Part shown: piece after piece, positions 18,720-26,419 of the stretch | How positions within the stretch are numbered: the stretch's first letter is position 1 | Layout of the letters: each line of letters opens with the position of its first letter | Source of the DNA: Longilinea arvoryzae | GTDB lineage: Bacteria > Chloroflexota > Anaerolineae > Anaerolineales > Anaerolineaceae | Direction: 5' to 3' | Length of the DNA stretch: 64,000 nucleotides | Assembly: GCF_001050235.1 (NCBI RefSeq) | Contig: NZ_DF967972.1 | Span: forward strand, 2,989,901 to 3,053,900 | Notes under the pieces: generated by a model | The model's input: only the letters and a program-made list of their open reading frames with translations | Databases searched by the model: none | What the model was told of the DNA's origin: nothing | Made by a program: the position numbers and the translations under genes

Positions 18720-19561
18720 GGAACGGCAGTCGGCAGTAAAGGCGCTATCTCGACCGGTTGGAAATTGGTGATGACCAGTACTGCCTGTAAATTGGTGAAG
18801 TCGACCGCAGGTTGGACGGCTGCGGTTTGAAAAATATCGGTTTCGACCTTTCGAGTGCTGAGGACCTGTCCGATCAAGATGTCAGACGGATACGTTCCGC
18901 CGATGCCGGACGTCAACACCAAATCGCCGGCTGTTACCGCCACATCCTGAGGGACCATTTCGAGCGTCAAATCGCCGGTAATCGAACCCACCAATTGAAC
19001 TTCGCTTTCCTCGTTTTTCAAGCGAACGTTGACGACCGAAGATGGGTCTGTAATGAGTTGCACCCGCGAGGCAGATGCGGTCACTGCGGTAATACGCCCA
19101 ACCAGGCCCTGAGCAGTAACCACGGGCATTCCATAGCGCACCCCATCATCCGATCCACTATCGATGATGACATAATGCATGAACGGGCTGGGGTCGCGGC
19201 CGATCACCGCAGCGGCTTTATAAGCATTCTCCGGGCGTGACCGGGCAAAATCGAGCAAGGCATATAACACATCAGCCTCGCGCAATTGGGATTGCAAATC
19301 GATGATTTGCGCCTCCAATTGTGCGTTCTGATCTTCCAGTTCTGCGTTTCGCTGACGGAGGCTGGCTACATCTCGCGGCACGGTCAGAAATTCAACGACC
19401 GCCAGATAACGCGTGGAAAGCCATTCCTGGACGGAAACCAGCGGATTCAAGGTTGTACGAATAAAGGGCGCCAGATAACCGCCCAGCGCCAGTAAGAAAA
19501 CCCCAACCAGAATGAGCACGATAGCAAACGTTTGCCAGGTGCGTGGGGGAATCGATCTCAT
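18716..19561 (-). CDS. mreC: Rod shape-determining protein MreC
   Basis: A bitopic protein of 281 residues: a short cytoplasmic start, one transmembrane helix (about residues 12-34), a coiled coil rich in Glu/Gln/Leu (about 65-95) and two beta-barrel-like domains containing GRDPSPFMHYVIIDSGSDDG and GLVGRITAVTASASRV, as in MreC. It scaffolds MreB to the penicillin-binding protein across the membrane. It starts 19 bp after mreB and overlaps mreD. Confidence 0.93.
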   Translation of the reverse strand: MRSIPPRTWQTFAIVLILVGVFLLALGGYLAPFIRTTLNPLVSVQEWLSTRYLAVVEFLTVPRDVASLRQRNAELEDQNAQLEAQIIDLQSQLREADVLYALLDFARSRPENAYKAAAVIGRDPSPFMHYVIIDSGSDDGVRYGMPVVTAQGLVGRITAVTASASRVQLITDPSSVVNVRLKNEESEVQLVGSITGDLTLEMVPQDVAVTAGDLVLTSGIGGTYPSDILIGQVLSTRKVETDIFQTAAVQPAVDFTNLQAVLVITNFQPVEIAPLLPTAVP

Positions 19562-19580
19562 ACTTCAGTTTCTCACTTCA

Positions 19581-20651
19581 TCATCCTCTGGAAATCGATC
19601 TCTCCAGTGGAACAATGAAATTGCGATATTCAGGTTTGTCCAGATTCTCAAGGATCATGCCTGCGCCGCGCGCCACACAGGTGAGCGGGTCTTCCGCGAC
19701 CCAAACGCGCAAATGCAGTTCATCTGAAAGCCGGTCCGGCAGCCCTTGCAATTGCGAACCGCCGCCCGCGAGACAAATTCCCGAATCGATCAAATCTGCC
19801 ACAATTTCAGGAGGAGCTTCATCCAAAGCATCCTTCAAAGTATCCACAATCACCTGCAGCGATCCAGAAATGGCCTCGCGAATTTCCACTGAAGAGACAT
19901 CGATGGCTTCGGGCAAACCGGTGACCAGGTTGCGGCCGCGGACCGTGACAGTTTTTTCAGTAGCCAGGGGATAAGCGGAACCGATGGCCATTTTTACCTG
20001 CTCTGCCATCCGTTCGCCGATGAACAGGTTGTATTTGTTACGAATGTACTGGATGATATCCTGGTCCAGTTCGTCACCGGCCACGCGCAACGAACGCGAG
20101 ACCACGACGCCGCCCATTGACAGTATGGCGACCTCGGTCGTGCCGCCGCCGATATCGACGATCATGCTTCCGCGAACTTCGGAAACCGGCAGACCAGCGC
20201 CCAGAGCCGCAGCGCGGGGCTCTTCGATCAGATAGGCTTCACGCGCGTTGGCCGCCATGGCCGCGTCGTATACAGCGCGTTTTTCGACTTCGGTCGCGCC
20301 CGAAGGAATGCCAATGACCAATCGCGGCCGGGGCATTGCCACAAAAGTCTGCTGGTGGGCGCGCAGGATAAAATACCCGAGCATTTCTTTGGTAATTTCG
20401 AATTCAGATATCACGCCATCCCGTAACGGGCGAATGGCAATGACATTGGCCGGTGTTCGGCCGACCATTTCTTTGGCCTGTGCACCAATCGAAATCGGCG
20501 CTCGAGTACGCTTATCGATGGTTACCCAAGAAGGTTCATTGATCACGATACCCTTGCCGCGGACATGCACCAGCGTATTTGCAGTCCCAAGATCAATGCC
20601 AATATCCAAGGAAAACAGGCCCAATAGCCAGTTGATTGGGTTGAATGCCAA
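19581..20651 (-). CDS. mreB: Actin-like cell-shape protein MreB
   Basis: Membrane-associated actin homologue that orients lateral wall synthesis. The phosphate-1 motif is DIGIDLGTANTLVH, the connect and phosphate-2 region VDIGGGTTEVAILS, and the adenosine motif CLAGGGSQLQGL. The length of 356 residues is typical. The N-terminus has a hydrophobic segment (NPINWLLGLFS) that could insert in the membrane. It is the first gene of the nine-gene minus-strand operon and has a good extended -10 promoter about 70 nt upstream. Confidence 0.96.
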   Translation of the reverse strand: MAFNPINWLLGLFSLDIGIDLGTANTLVHVRGKGIVINEPSWVTIDKRTRAPISIGAQAKEMVGRTPANVIAIRPLRDGVISEFEITKEMLGYFILRAHQQTFVAMPRPRLVIGIPSGATEVEKRAVYDAAMAANAREAYLIEEPRAAALGAGLPVSEVRGSMIVDIGGGTTEVAILSMGGVVVSRSLRVAGDELDQDIIQYIRNKYNLFIGERMAEQVKMAIGSAYPLATEKTVTVRGRNLVTGLPEAIDVSSVEIREAISGSLQVIVDTLKDALDEAPPEIVADLIDSGICLAGGGSQLQGLPDRLSDELHLRVWVAEDPLTCVARGAGMILENLDKPEYRNFIVPLERSISRG

Positions 20652-20722
20652 GCGGCGCTCCTTATTGCTGGTTCAGGGAATCCTGTCGTAAATGCAATTA
20701 CGATCAAAAATCATTGGAGATC

Positions 20723-20731
20723 ATTATACCA
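20723..20731 (-). promoter_or_regulatory. Extended -10 promoter of the mreB operon
   Basis: Minus-strand TGGTATAAT (20731-20723) is a perfect extended -10 box about 72 nt before the mreB ATG. No strong -35 hexamer accompanies it. It is the presumed main promoter of the whole mre-mrd-min-rodA-gltX operon. Confidence 0.7.
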
Positions 20732-20795
20732 TAGACAATTTAACCGGATTATCCATAAACAGGCTCCAAGAATCCAATCCTAGAATTTTCAAGGC

Positions 20796-20823
20796 TGGAC
20801 AGGGTTGAAATTTCGAATATAAT
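20796..20823 (+). promoter_or_regulatory. Promoter of tRNA-Gly
   Basis: TGGACA (20796-20801), 16-nt spacer, TATAAT (20818-20823), placing initiation just upstream of the tRNA 5' end. It remains on the chromosomal side of the integrated element, so transcription reads through the tRNA toward the integrase. Confidence 0.65.
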
Positions 20824-20834
20824 AACAACATTGC

Positions 20835-20909
20835 GCGGGTGTCGCCAAGTGGTAAGGCAGTAGCTTCCCAAGTTACCATCCGTGGGTTCGAATCCCATCA
20901 CCCGCTCCA
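20835..20909 (+). tRNA. tRNA-Gly (anticodon CCC), integration target
   Basis: Complete cloverleaf: acceptor GCGGGTG/CACCCGC, D arm GCC...GGC, anticodon stem GTAGC/GTTAC with loop TTCCCAA (anticodon CCC), T arm with TTCGAAT and encoded CCA. The 3' half from 20864 is repeated exactly at 38589, so the element has used this gene as its attachment site and restored a functional tRNA. Confidence 0.95.
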
Positions 20910-20921
20910 CCAAGCAGAGAA
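20864..20921 (+). repeat. attL: 58-bp direct repeat including the tRNA-Gly 3' half
   Basis: Identical over 58 bp to 38589-38646. It starts in the anticodon loop region of the tRNA and runs 12 bp past the encoded CCA. It marks the left end of the integrated element. Confidence 0.95.
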
Positions 20922-20934
20922 ACCTATTCGAATT

Positions 20935-20993
20935 GGGCAGGTTATTACCGCTAAATTGAGGCAGAAAGCCTCAGAACAGAAAGGTGATAACCT
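20935..20993. promoter_or_regulatory. Inverted AGGTTATTA boxes beside attL (integrase arm sites or integrase mRNA hairpin)
   Basis: AGGTTATTACC (20939-20949) and its near-perfect inverse GGTGATAACCT (20983-20993) enclose a small hairpin (TGAGGC/GCCTCA at 20957-20962 and 20968-20973). The right arm covers the integrase Shine-Dalgarno. Related boxes lie beside attR at 38532-38559. They could be integrase arm-type binding sites, an RNA hairpin masking the ribosome site, or both. Confidence 0.45.
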
Positions 20994-20995
20994 CC

Positions 20996-21934
20996 ATGAA
21001 GCTCTCAAAAGCGATCGAAGGGTATTTATTGGATAGCAGCACAACTCATGCGGTTGCGACTGTCTATCTACGAAAAGCATATTTGGGCATGTTTTGTGAA
21101 TATGCAGAGGATCCTGATCTGACGTCAGTCACATCGGATGACCTCGCGCGCTGGCTGGCTTATCTGAAGAACGACTATGTTCCGCACCGATTTCCGAGTG
21201 CTAAAACGATTGGCCCACTTTCTCCCTCTGCCCTTGATAACCACTGGAAATCACTGCGGTCATTTTTCGGTTGGTGCGAGCGCAAGCTCAAACTACCGCG
21301 GCCCGACCTTAGCCTTCAGAAGCCGAAATACAAATTGCCAGAAGTTGTACCTTTTACCCAAGAACAGATGACTAAGCTCTTCACATACGCGACAAACAAC
21401 TTCGCGGATGGAGAAACCAGGAAATACAAAATGTCCAGGCCAACAGGATTGCGCGACGTCGTAATATTGACACTGTTGATTGAGACCGGTGTGCGCCTGG
21501 GTGAGTTGTGCCGGATGCAGGTGCAGGACCTGGATAAAGATGGCAGTCTGGTGGTACGCCCCTTTGGGTCCAGCCGGAAATCTCGCCCCAGAATGGTTTA
21601 TCTCGGACAACGAGCACGGTTCCATGTCTGGCGATATCTGGCCTCCAGGGAAGATTTGAGACCTGAAGATGCGATTATCCCTTTGGCCCCCGATCGAATT
21701 CGGGCTTTACTGTATTCGTTGGGACAGCGCGCAGGCGTCAACGATGTACATCCCCACCGTTTTCGCCATACTTTTGCACTTGAGTATCTCAGAAACGGTG
21801 GGGATGTTTTTACATTACAGCGTTTACTGGGCCATTCGACGCTGGATATGGTCCAGCACTATATTGCCATCGTCGAGACTGATAAACGAAATGCACATCG
21901 TGCTGCCAGTCCAATGGATAAATGGCGAATTTGA
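20996..21934 (+). CDS. int: Tyrosine recombinase / phage integrase
   Basis: Site-specific recombinase expected to integrate and excise the element at tRNA-Gly. A SAM-like N-terminal DNA-binding domain (about residues 5-100) precedes the catalytic domain. Catalytic residues can be placed: Arg in ETGVRLGEL, the H-x-x-R box in HPHRFRHTFALEYL, His in RLLGHSTLDM and the nucleophilic Tyr in VQHYIAIVE. An in-frame GTG lies at 20984, but AAGGTG at 20981-20986 is spaced correctly for the ATG at 20996, which is used (312-313 residues). It lies immediately inside attL and reads away from it, the usual arrangement. Confidence 0.93.
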   Translation: MKLSKAIEGYLLDSSTTHAVATVYLRKAYLGMFCEYAEDPDLTSVTSDDLARWLAYLKNDYVPHRFPSAKTIGPLSPSALDNHWKSLRSFFGWCERKLKLPRPDLSLQKPKYKLPEVVPFTQEQMTKLFTYATNNFADGETRKYKMSRPTGLRDVVILTLLIETGVRLGELCRMQVQDLDKDGSLVVRPFGSSRKSRPRMVYLGQRARFHVWRYLASREDLRPEDAIIPLAPDRIRALLYSLGQRAGVNDVHPHRFRHTFALEYLRNGGDVFTLQRLLGHSTLDMVQHYIAIVETDKRNAHRAASPMDKWRI

Positions 21935-21959
21935 TGATCCAACAGGGTGATGATGTTTT

Positions 21960-21968
21960 TGCTATAAT
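21960..21968 (+). promoter_or_regulatory. Extended -10 promoter of the first phage leader RNA
   Basis: TGCTATAAT, a perfect extended -10 box 26 bp after the integrase stop. A matching TGCTACAAT stands at the same place before the second leader (29728-29736). Confidence 0.65.
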
Positions 21969-21974
21969 ATAAGT

Positions 21975-22064
21975 GTCTGGCAGACTGCTGTAAGTGGGCG
22001 GTCACCGCTGGGAGATGAGCGCCCGGCAATCCTTAAACGGATTGTCGGGCGTTTCTTTTTTTTT
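21975..22064 (+). ncRNA. Candidate structured leader / small RNA, copy 1
   Basis: From the predicted start the transcript forms a 6-bp stem GACUGC/GCGGUC (21983-21988 with 21998-22003) around a 9-nt loop beginning UGUAA, then a linker ending AGAUGAGC, then a terminator hairpin. Copy 2 at 29743-29831 has the same parts in the same order. The stem is kept by compensatory changes and shares the same internal U-G pair. There is no credible reading frame inside. It lies between the promoter and the lysis/packaging operon, so it could be an attenuator opened by antitermination or a free small RNA of about 90 nt. Confidence 0.6.
22020..22064 (+). terminator. Terminator at the end of leader RNA copy 1
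   Basis: Thirteen-base-pair stem (22020-22032 with 22039-22051) with one G-U pair and a long T-rich tail, only 18 bp before the ATG of the next gene. Placement between promoter and operon suggests attenuation. Confidence 0.9.
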
Positions 22065-22082
22065 CATTCAAAAGGAGGTTGT

Positions 22083-22580
22083 ATGTTCAAGATGTTTTTG
22101 CTTATGCCTGCCGCCGCGGTCATCACACCCGGACAGGCCATCTCACATGTGCTCGTGATGCTGGGGGAAATCCTGCTGGCATCGTTCATCATCGAGCGCG
22201 GCGTTGAATTTCTTTTTGGCACCGTTTCCAATCTGCTGGTCGGGATCTTCCCGGGATTGAGCGGGCTGCTGTTGCCAAACCAGCAAAACGGGAAGGCCGG
22301 ACCGTTCCGATCTGGATTCATCCAGTTCATGGCGGTCATCTTTGGCATTTTCAGCGCCTGGATTTGGAAATTCGATCTGTTCTACCTATTTGCACAATTG
22401 CGCATGTTCCTGGCCGGCGGTGCCGATGGGGAGATTTTGGTTATTACCACATGGGGCATTGTCCTCACCGGCATTGTAATCGGCATGGGTTCTGTGTTCA
22501 TCCACGAGCTGTATAAAAACTATTTCGGGAAGCAATCTCCCGTGCCGCTGGATGAACTCGAAACCTTCAAGGCGGGGTAA
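22083..22580 (+). CDS. Small phage membrane protein, holin candidate
   Basis: A 165-residue protein with three strongly hydrophobic segments at about residues 18-50, 77-100 and 122-142 and a short charged C-terminus (KNYFGKQ...). AAAGGAGG sits just before the ATG. I do not recognise a named holin family. The size, multiple helices and position two genes before a muralytic enzyme suggest a role in membrane permeabilisation. It is the first gene after the leader RNA terminator, so its expression would depend on read-through. Confidence 0.6.
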   Translation: MFKMFLLMPAAAVITPGQAISHVLVMLGEILLASFIIERGVEFLFGTVSNLLVGIFPGLSGLLLPNQQNGKAGPFRSGFIQFMAVIFGIFSAWIWKFDLFYLFAQLRMFLAGGADGEILVITTWGIVLTGIVIGMGSVFIHELYKNYFGKQSPVPLDELETFKAG

Positions 22581-22583
22581 AGC

Positions 22584-23054
22584 ATGCCAACCGATGCATT
22601 ACCCACCGCGGCAATCTGGGACGGCTACGCGGTAGCCGGGATCGTGTTCGTCGTCATTCTGGTGATGGCCTGGTTTGTCTGGAAAGCCTTTCGGGAATAT
22701 CGTGTTTGGCAAACAGCGGAGAACCAGGCGCAGCGGAAATGGCAGGATGAACAGTTCGTATTGCGCCAGACAGAAAACGAAAAGCAGCGCGCCTGGAATG
22801 AACAAATGGAGCACCGCCGTTCCCAAGAGGCCTCTACCCGCGACGAACAGATGCGCAAGTTCATGGCCGCTCAACAGGAAAAACAAATCCAGGCCGATCA
22901 AGAAACAAGCCGGGTGCTGAACAGCCTGGTCAGCCGGATCGATGGATTAACAGCCGTGATGGCTGCCCAGTCGAAAGCACTGAGCGACCACGACGCAAAG
23001 GTAGAACAACGTTTTGCCGCCGCTACCACTCCAAAACGGCGTGGGAGCGGATAA
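22584..23054 (+). CDS. Single-TM coiled-coil protein (spanin- or lysis-accessory-like)
   Basis: A 156-residue protein: an N-terminal transmembrane helix (about residues 12-34, AGIVFVVILVMAWFVW) followed by about 100 residues of highly charged heptad-like sequence rich in Gln, Glu and Arg, and a basic tail. The layout resembles Rz-like spanins or phage lysis accessory proteins, but no signature is seen. It starts 3 bp after the holin candidate and ends 12 bp before the endolysin, which supports a lysis cassette. Function is inferred from topology and position only. Confidence 0.6.
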   Translation: MPTDALPTAAIWDGYAVAGIVFVVILVMAWFVWKAFREYRVWQTAENQAQRKWQDEQFVLRQTENEKQRAWNEQMEHRRSQEASTRDEQMRKFMAAQQEKQIQADQETSRVLNSLVSRIDGLTAVMAAQSKALSDHDAKVEQRFAAATTPKRRGSG

Positions 23055-23066
23055 CCGGGAGGTGTA

Positions 23067-24140
23067 ATGAAATCCCTGGGTAAATCGACGTTTGCCTGGC
23101 AAATCCCCACCATCCTGGGTGGGGATGTTGACAAGATTGCGGCAATTCTCAAGGCTGCCAACTTCCAATCCGTGATCATCCACTCCGAGACACTGGCCGC
23201 CTGGAAGTTGAACAAGCGGCCCGAATTTGTAAAGGCGCTGAAATCCGTTGGCATTACTCCTGTGGGTGGCGCCGCGGTGTATGGTGTGGATCCTGCGTCG
23301 GAAGGTCGGCAGGCGGCCGCGCTCTGTAAGGAATTTGGCCTGTCGGCGTTTGTGTTCGACGCCGAAAGCACCTTCGATGCATCTCCAAATTCCGATAGCG
23401 GCGCAGTAAAACTCATCAAGGCATTCCGCGCAGACGCCCCAGGCGTACTGGTCGGATGGTGCTGGTGGGCAATGTACCAAAGCAAACCAGATAAAAAAAC
23501 TGGCAGGATTGTTAACTGGCATCCAAAATCTGTACTCTGGTCCGCCATGACGCCCGGCTACGGTGATGCAGATTTCGGAATGATGATGGCCTACTGGTCA
23601 TGGGGTGACAGCCCGCAGGCCGCGATCGCGTACCTGAAGGAAAGCTGGCGCCAGTGGCGGGAAGTGACAGATAAACCACTGGTTCCGGCGGGACGTGCCT
23701 ACATTGGCGATGGTGGAACCGCAACACCGAAGGCGATCACCGCTTATGAGGATGCAGCTCGCCTGCTTGGCGCTGTTGGCGTTTGCTGGTGGAGTCTGCA
23801 GCATGCACTGGATGCAGTCCACCTGCCAGGTGTTTGGGATGCTCTTGCCAAGTTGACACCTTTTGAGGATGTCATAGAGCCGGCGCCTGAGCCTATCCCC
23901 CAGCCTAATCCAGAACCCGATCCGGTAGGCCTTTACATGATGGCCACTCGTTTCGTCAATATACGGGCAGCGCCAACTACGGCCAGCAAAGACCTGGGCG
24001 ATGTGAAACCCGGAGAACAGGTAGGGCCGATCATCGGCATCGCCGGAGGGAGATCCGGCGCGTGGGCGCACCTGGCCGATGGCCGCTATGTATGCGCCGC
24101 CGATCCGTTTGGGAACGTTTACCTGGTCGAAACAAAATGA
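23067..24140 (+). CDS. Phage endolysin: glycoside-hydrolase-like barrel plus SH3 domain
   Basis: A 357-residue protein with a TIM-barrel-like N-terminal domain (about residues 5-250). It has an acidic D-x-E pair in FVFDAES (D98, E100) reminiscent of GH25-type lysozymes. A Pro/Glu-rich hinge (about 270-290) is followed by a bacterial SH3-type domain starting near MATRFVNIRAAPTTASKDLG, a typical wall-binding unit. GGGAGGTG precedes the ATG. It probably cleaves the host peptidoglycan at lysis. The exact bond specificity is not visible. It overlaps the next gene by 4 bp (ATGA). Confidence 0.75.
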   Translation: MKSLGKSTFAWQIPTILGGDVDKIAAILKAANFQSVIIHSETLAAWKLNKRPEFVKALKSVGITPVGGAAVYGVDPASEGRQAAALCKEFGLSAFVFDAESTFDASPNSDSGAVKLIKAFRADAPGVLVGWCWWAMYQSKPDKKTGRIVNWHPKSVLWSAMTPGYGDADFGMMMAYWSWGDSPQAAIAYLKESWRQWREVTDKPLVPAGRAYIGDGGTATPKAITAYEDAARLLGAVGVCWWSLQHALDAVHLPGVWDALAKLTPFEDVIEPAPEPIPQPNPEPDPVGLYMMATRFVNIRAAPTTASKDLGDVKPGEQVGPIIGIAGGRSGAWAHLADGRYVCAADPFGNVYLVETK

Positions 24141-24904
24141 CAGAAGACGTAAGTCAGCCCTGGGAACAGCAAGACGGAGAACCGAACCGCTGGTATCAGC
24201 GGTTCAACGCGTTTCGTCTGGCTGGCCCAGGGCGATCGATTTTGACTGTTTCGAATGCCGAAAAAGCATTGAAAGGACGGAAAGAGTCAAAATACACACC
24301 CGGATCCTGGCGAAATGCGGCTGAAAAATGGCAGTGGAAGATGCGCGCCAACGCATGGGATCAGCATCTGACGGACCAAAAAGAGGCTGCGCTCGAAGCC
24401 AAGTGGGGCGGGGAGATCATGCAGCAGACGGAGATCCTGGGCCGGCTGAGCGAGCAGGGACGCGTGAACCCGGACATCTTTTTCAAGCGAACGGCCGTGC
24501 CACGCCTGAACCTCGAAGGCCAGCCGATCAAGGATGAAGACGGCAACGTCATGACCTATGAGATTGTCGATCTGGACTGGGATGCGGTCCATGAATATGG
24601 ACACCTGATCAAAAAAATGGAGCAAACCCGCTATGGGTGGAAGATCGAGCTGCAGGATGTGCAAAACGCCCTGATTCACATGGGGAAACATCGGAAACTT
24701 TTCACGGACAATGTCGACCTTACCAGCAACGGGAAGCCGTTGCAAAGCGCAAAGGAACTGAATGATGATCAGTTACGCGAAGCCGTCGGACGTCTCGGGC
24801 AGGTCAGTATGGCGTTCGCAGGCAGAAGTGCTCTACCAGAAGCAGGTGGAGATGCTGAGGGAAGCGATCCAGAGGGACAAAGGCCGGAAGACTCTGACGC
24901 CTGA
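24137..24904 (+). CDS. Terminase small subunit (putative)
   Basis: A 255-residue protein placed directly before the large terminase. The N-terminal part (RWYQRFNAFRLAGPGRSIL, then a Trp-rich AEKWQWKMRANAWD stretch) is of the kind seen in small terminase subunits that bind the packaging site. The frame is open further upstream in the endolysin gene, but the ATG at 24137 overlaps the endolysin stop as ATGA and is preferred. The last 143 bp overlap the start of the large subunit in another frame, an unusually long overlap. The family call rests on position plus the N-terminal motif. Confidence 0.65.
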   Translation: MTEDVSQPWEQQDGEPNRWYQRFNAFRLAGPGRSILTVSNAEKALKGRKESKYTPGSWRNAAEKWQWKMRANAWDQHLTDQKEAALEAKWGGEIMQQTEILGRLSEQGRVNPDIFFKRTAVPRLNLEGQPIKDEDGNVMTYEIVDLDWDAVHEYGHLIKKMEQTRYGWKIELQDVQNALIHMGKHRKLFTDNVDLTSNGKPLQSAKELNDDQLREAVGRLGQVSMAFAGRSALPEAGGDAEGSDPEGQRPEDSDA

Positions 24905-25664
24905 AACCGTCGCTACCTATGCAGCGCTGCACCTGACGGATGATGATGGGCTGCCGATCACGCCGGCCGCACACCACTGGTTGTGGCTGCGGCTTTTATG
25001 CGATGAGAGGATCAAGAAATTGCTGATCATCGCACCGCCCGAAAGCGCAAAAACCACATGGGCGATCAGTGCCTACTTGGGATGCAGGATCGGGTTCTGG
25101 CCCGAGCAATCGATCATCATCGGATCAACGTCCGGATCCGTGGCCGAGAAGCGCAGCATCAGTCTGCGCACGGCGATTGAAAGCGCGGGTTGGCAGGCCA
25201 CCTTCCCAGATGTACTGCCGGTGAAAGCAAAATCAGGCCTGGAATACACGACCACAGAATGGAGCGTGGCGCCAAACGGAGAACCGCGGCCGGGACGGCT
25301 GCACCCAACGATCGCGGCATACGGAACGGGCGGCAGCGTTATCGGATCGCGGGCTGACTTGGTGGTGGCGGACGACCTGCTGGACTTCGACAACAGCCGC
25401 ACGGCGCACCAAAGGGAGCTGGTGGAATACTGGTTTCACAACAGCCTGCTCAGCCGGCGCAAGAGCCGCACCGGGCGCGTGATCATGATCGGCACGGCCT
25501 GGCACCATGAGGATATCTACAGCAAGGCGCGACGCGAAGGCGGATGGGTGACCTGCCACGTTCCGCTATTGAGCGAAACCACCGAGGTGTTCGCTACGAT
25601 ATCCTACCCGGACAACTGGCAATTTGAGATGCTGGGCGAGCCGGTGGGAAGGGCCGAAGCATGA
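24762..25664 (+). CDS. Terminase large subunit, N-terminal ATPase part
   Basis: A 300-residue ORF holding the packaging motor domain: P-loop-like APPESAKTTWAI, the acidic Walker B-type strand in RADLVVADDLLD, and a coupling-motif-like segment in RVIMIGTAWHHEDIYSK. Full-length terminases of this family are near 500-550 residues, so this is only the first half. AAAGGA lies 5 nt before the first of two adjacent ATGs. The C-terminal nuclease half follows in the -1 frame with an ATGA overlap. The ORF stops exactly where related proteins continue toward the segment ALWPE, so the gene is split, by nature or by mutation. Confidence 0.85.
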   Translation: MMISYAKPSDVSGRSVWRSQAEVLYQKQVEMLREAIQRDKGRKTLTPETVATYAALHLTDDDGLPITPAAHHWLWLRLLCDERIKKLLIIAPPESAKTTWAISAYLGCRIGFWPEQSIIIGSTSGSVAEKRSISLRTAIESAGWQATFPDVLPVKAKSGLEYTTTEWSVAPNGEPRPGRLHPTIAAYGTGGSVIGSRADLVVADDLLDFDNSRTAHQRELVEYWFHNSLLSRRKSRTGRVIMIGTAWHHEDIYSKARREGGWVTCHVPLLSETTEVFATISYPDNWQFEMLGEPVGRAEA

Positions 25665-26419
25665 AAACGATGCGGTATTTGGTGCATTCGAATGGGCCGG
25701 CGTTGTGGCCAGAACACAAACCGCTGACCGAAGTGATGGCGTTGAAAGACGAGACGATCGCCAGCGTATGGAATGGCACCTACCAGGGCAACCCGACACC
25801 GCCCGAAGGGTCAGTGTTTTTGCGGGAATGGTGGCATGGCAAGAACCGTTTCGACGCCGGCGACGACGGCTTGATCCAGGCGTGCATTGCCCGTTGGATC
25901 AGTTTCGACACCGGTCTGAAGGATGAGAACACGAGCGCCTACACCGCTGCGGTGATCGGCGAGCTGTGGCGGGATTACAGGATGGCGCTGCGGTACGTGT
26001 GGCGGGCCAGACTGCAATTCCCCGACCTGCCGGCGAAGATCGAAAGCCTGGCCAGGGAGTACAACCGGGACGGAAAGCTGCGCGGGATCATCATCGAAGA
26101 TAAAGCGAGCGGCATCAGTGCATTGCAGACGCTGAGAACCACGGCAGACGCTAGCATCCGGCCGCTGCTGATCGCTTTCCAGCCATCGGGCGACAAACCG
26201 ACCCGGGCCAACCAGGCGGCCGTGTACTGCAAGAACGGATCGTTGCTGCTGCCCCACCCCAGCAACGCGGCGCCGTGGCTGATGGACTTCGAGGATGAGC
26301 TGTTCGACTTCCCCGGATCCGCGTTCAAAGATCAGGTTGATTCGTTCTCACAACTCATATTGTTCACTGAAAATTTGCTTGCCGCCGGCTATGAGGCGAG
26401 AAAGGCACAGGAAAAATGA
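25661..26419 (+). CDS. Terminase large subunit, C-terminal nuclease part
   Basis: A 252-residue ORF with the second half of a large terminase: GPALWPEHKPLTEVM, the first RNase H-fold Asp in WISFDTGLKDENTSAY, and a second acidic strand in GIIIEDKASGISALQ. The ATG at 25661 overlaps the stop of the ATPase half (ATGA), which allows coupled re-initiation. The -1 frame is open only from 25628, and no canonical X-XXY-YYZ slippery site is seen there, so a two-polypeptide terminase is the simplest reading. It overlaps the portal gene by 4 bp. Confidence 0.82.
   Translation: MKTMRYLVHSNGPALWPEHKPLTEVMALKDETIASVWNGTYQGNPTPPEGSVFLREWWHGKNRFDAGDDGLIQACIARWISFDTGLKDENTSAYTAAVIGELWRDYRMALRYVWRARLQFPDLPAKIESLAREYNRDGKLRGIIIEDKASGISALQTLRTTADASIRPLLIAFQPSGDKPTRANQAAVYCKNGSLLLPHPSNAAPWLMDFEDELFDFPGSAFKDQVDSFSQLILFTENLLAAGYEARKAQEK

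Noticed and set aside
21998..22008. Alternative hairpin GCGG-TCA-CCGC in leader RNA copy 1
   Set aside because: It competes with the first stem in copy 1 but has no counterpart in copy 2, so the covarying stem is preferred.
25628..25664. Programmed -1 frameshift joining the terminase halves
   Set aside because: The frame arrangement would allow it, but no X-XXY-YYZ heptamer is seen and the second ORF has its own ATG at an ATGA overlap.
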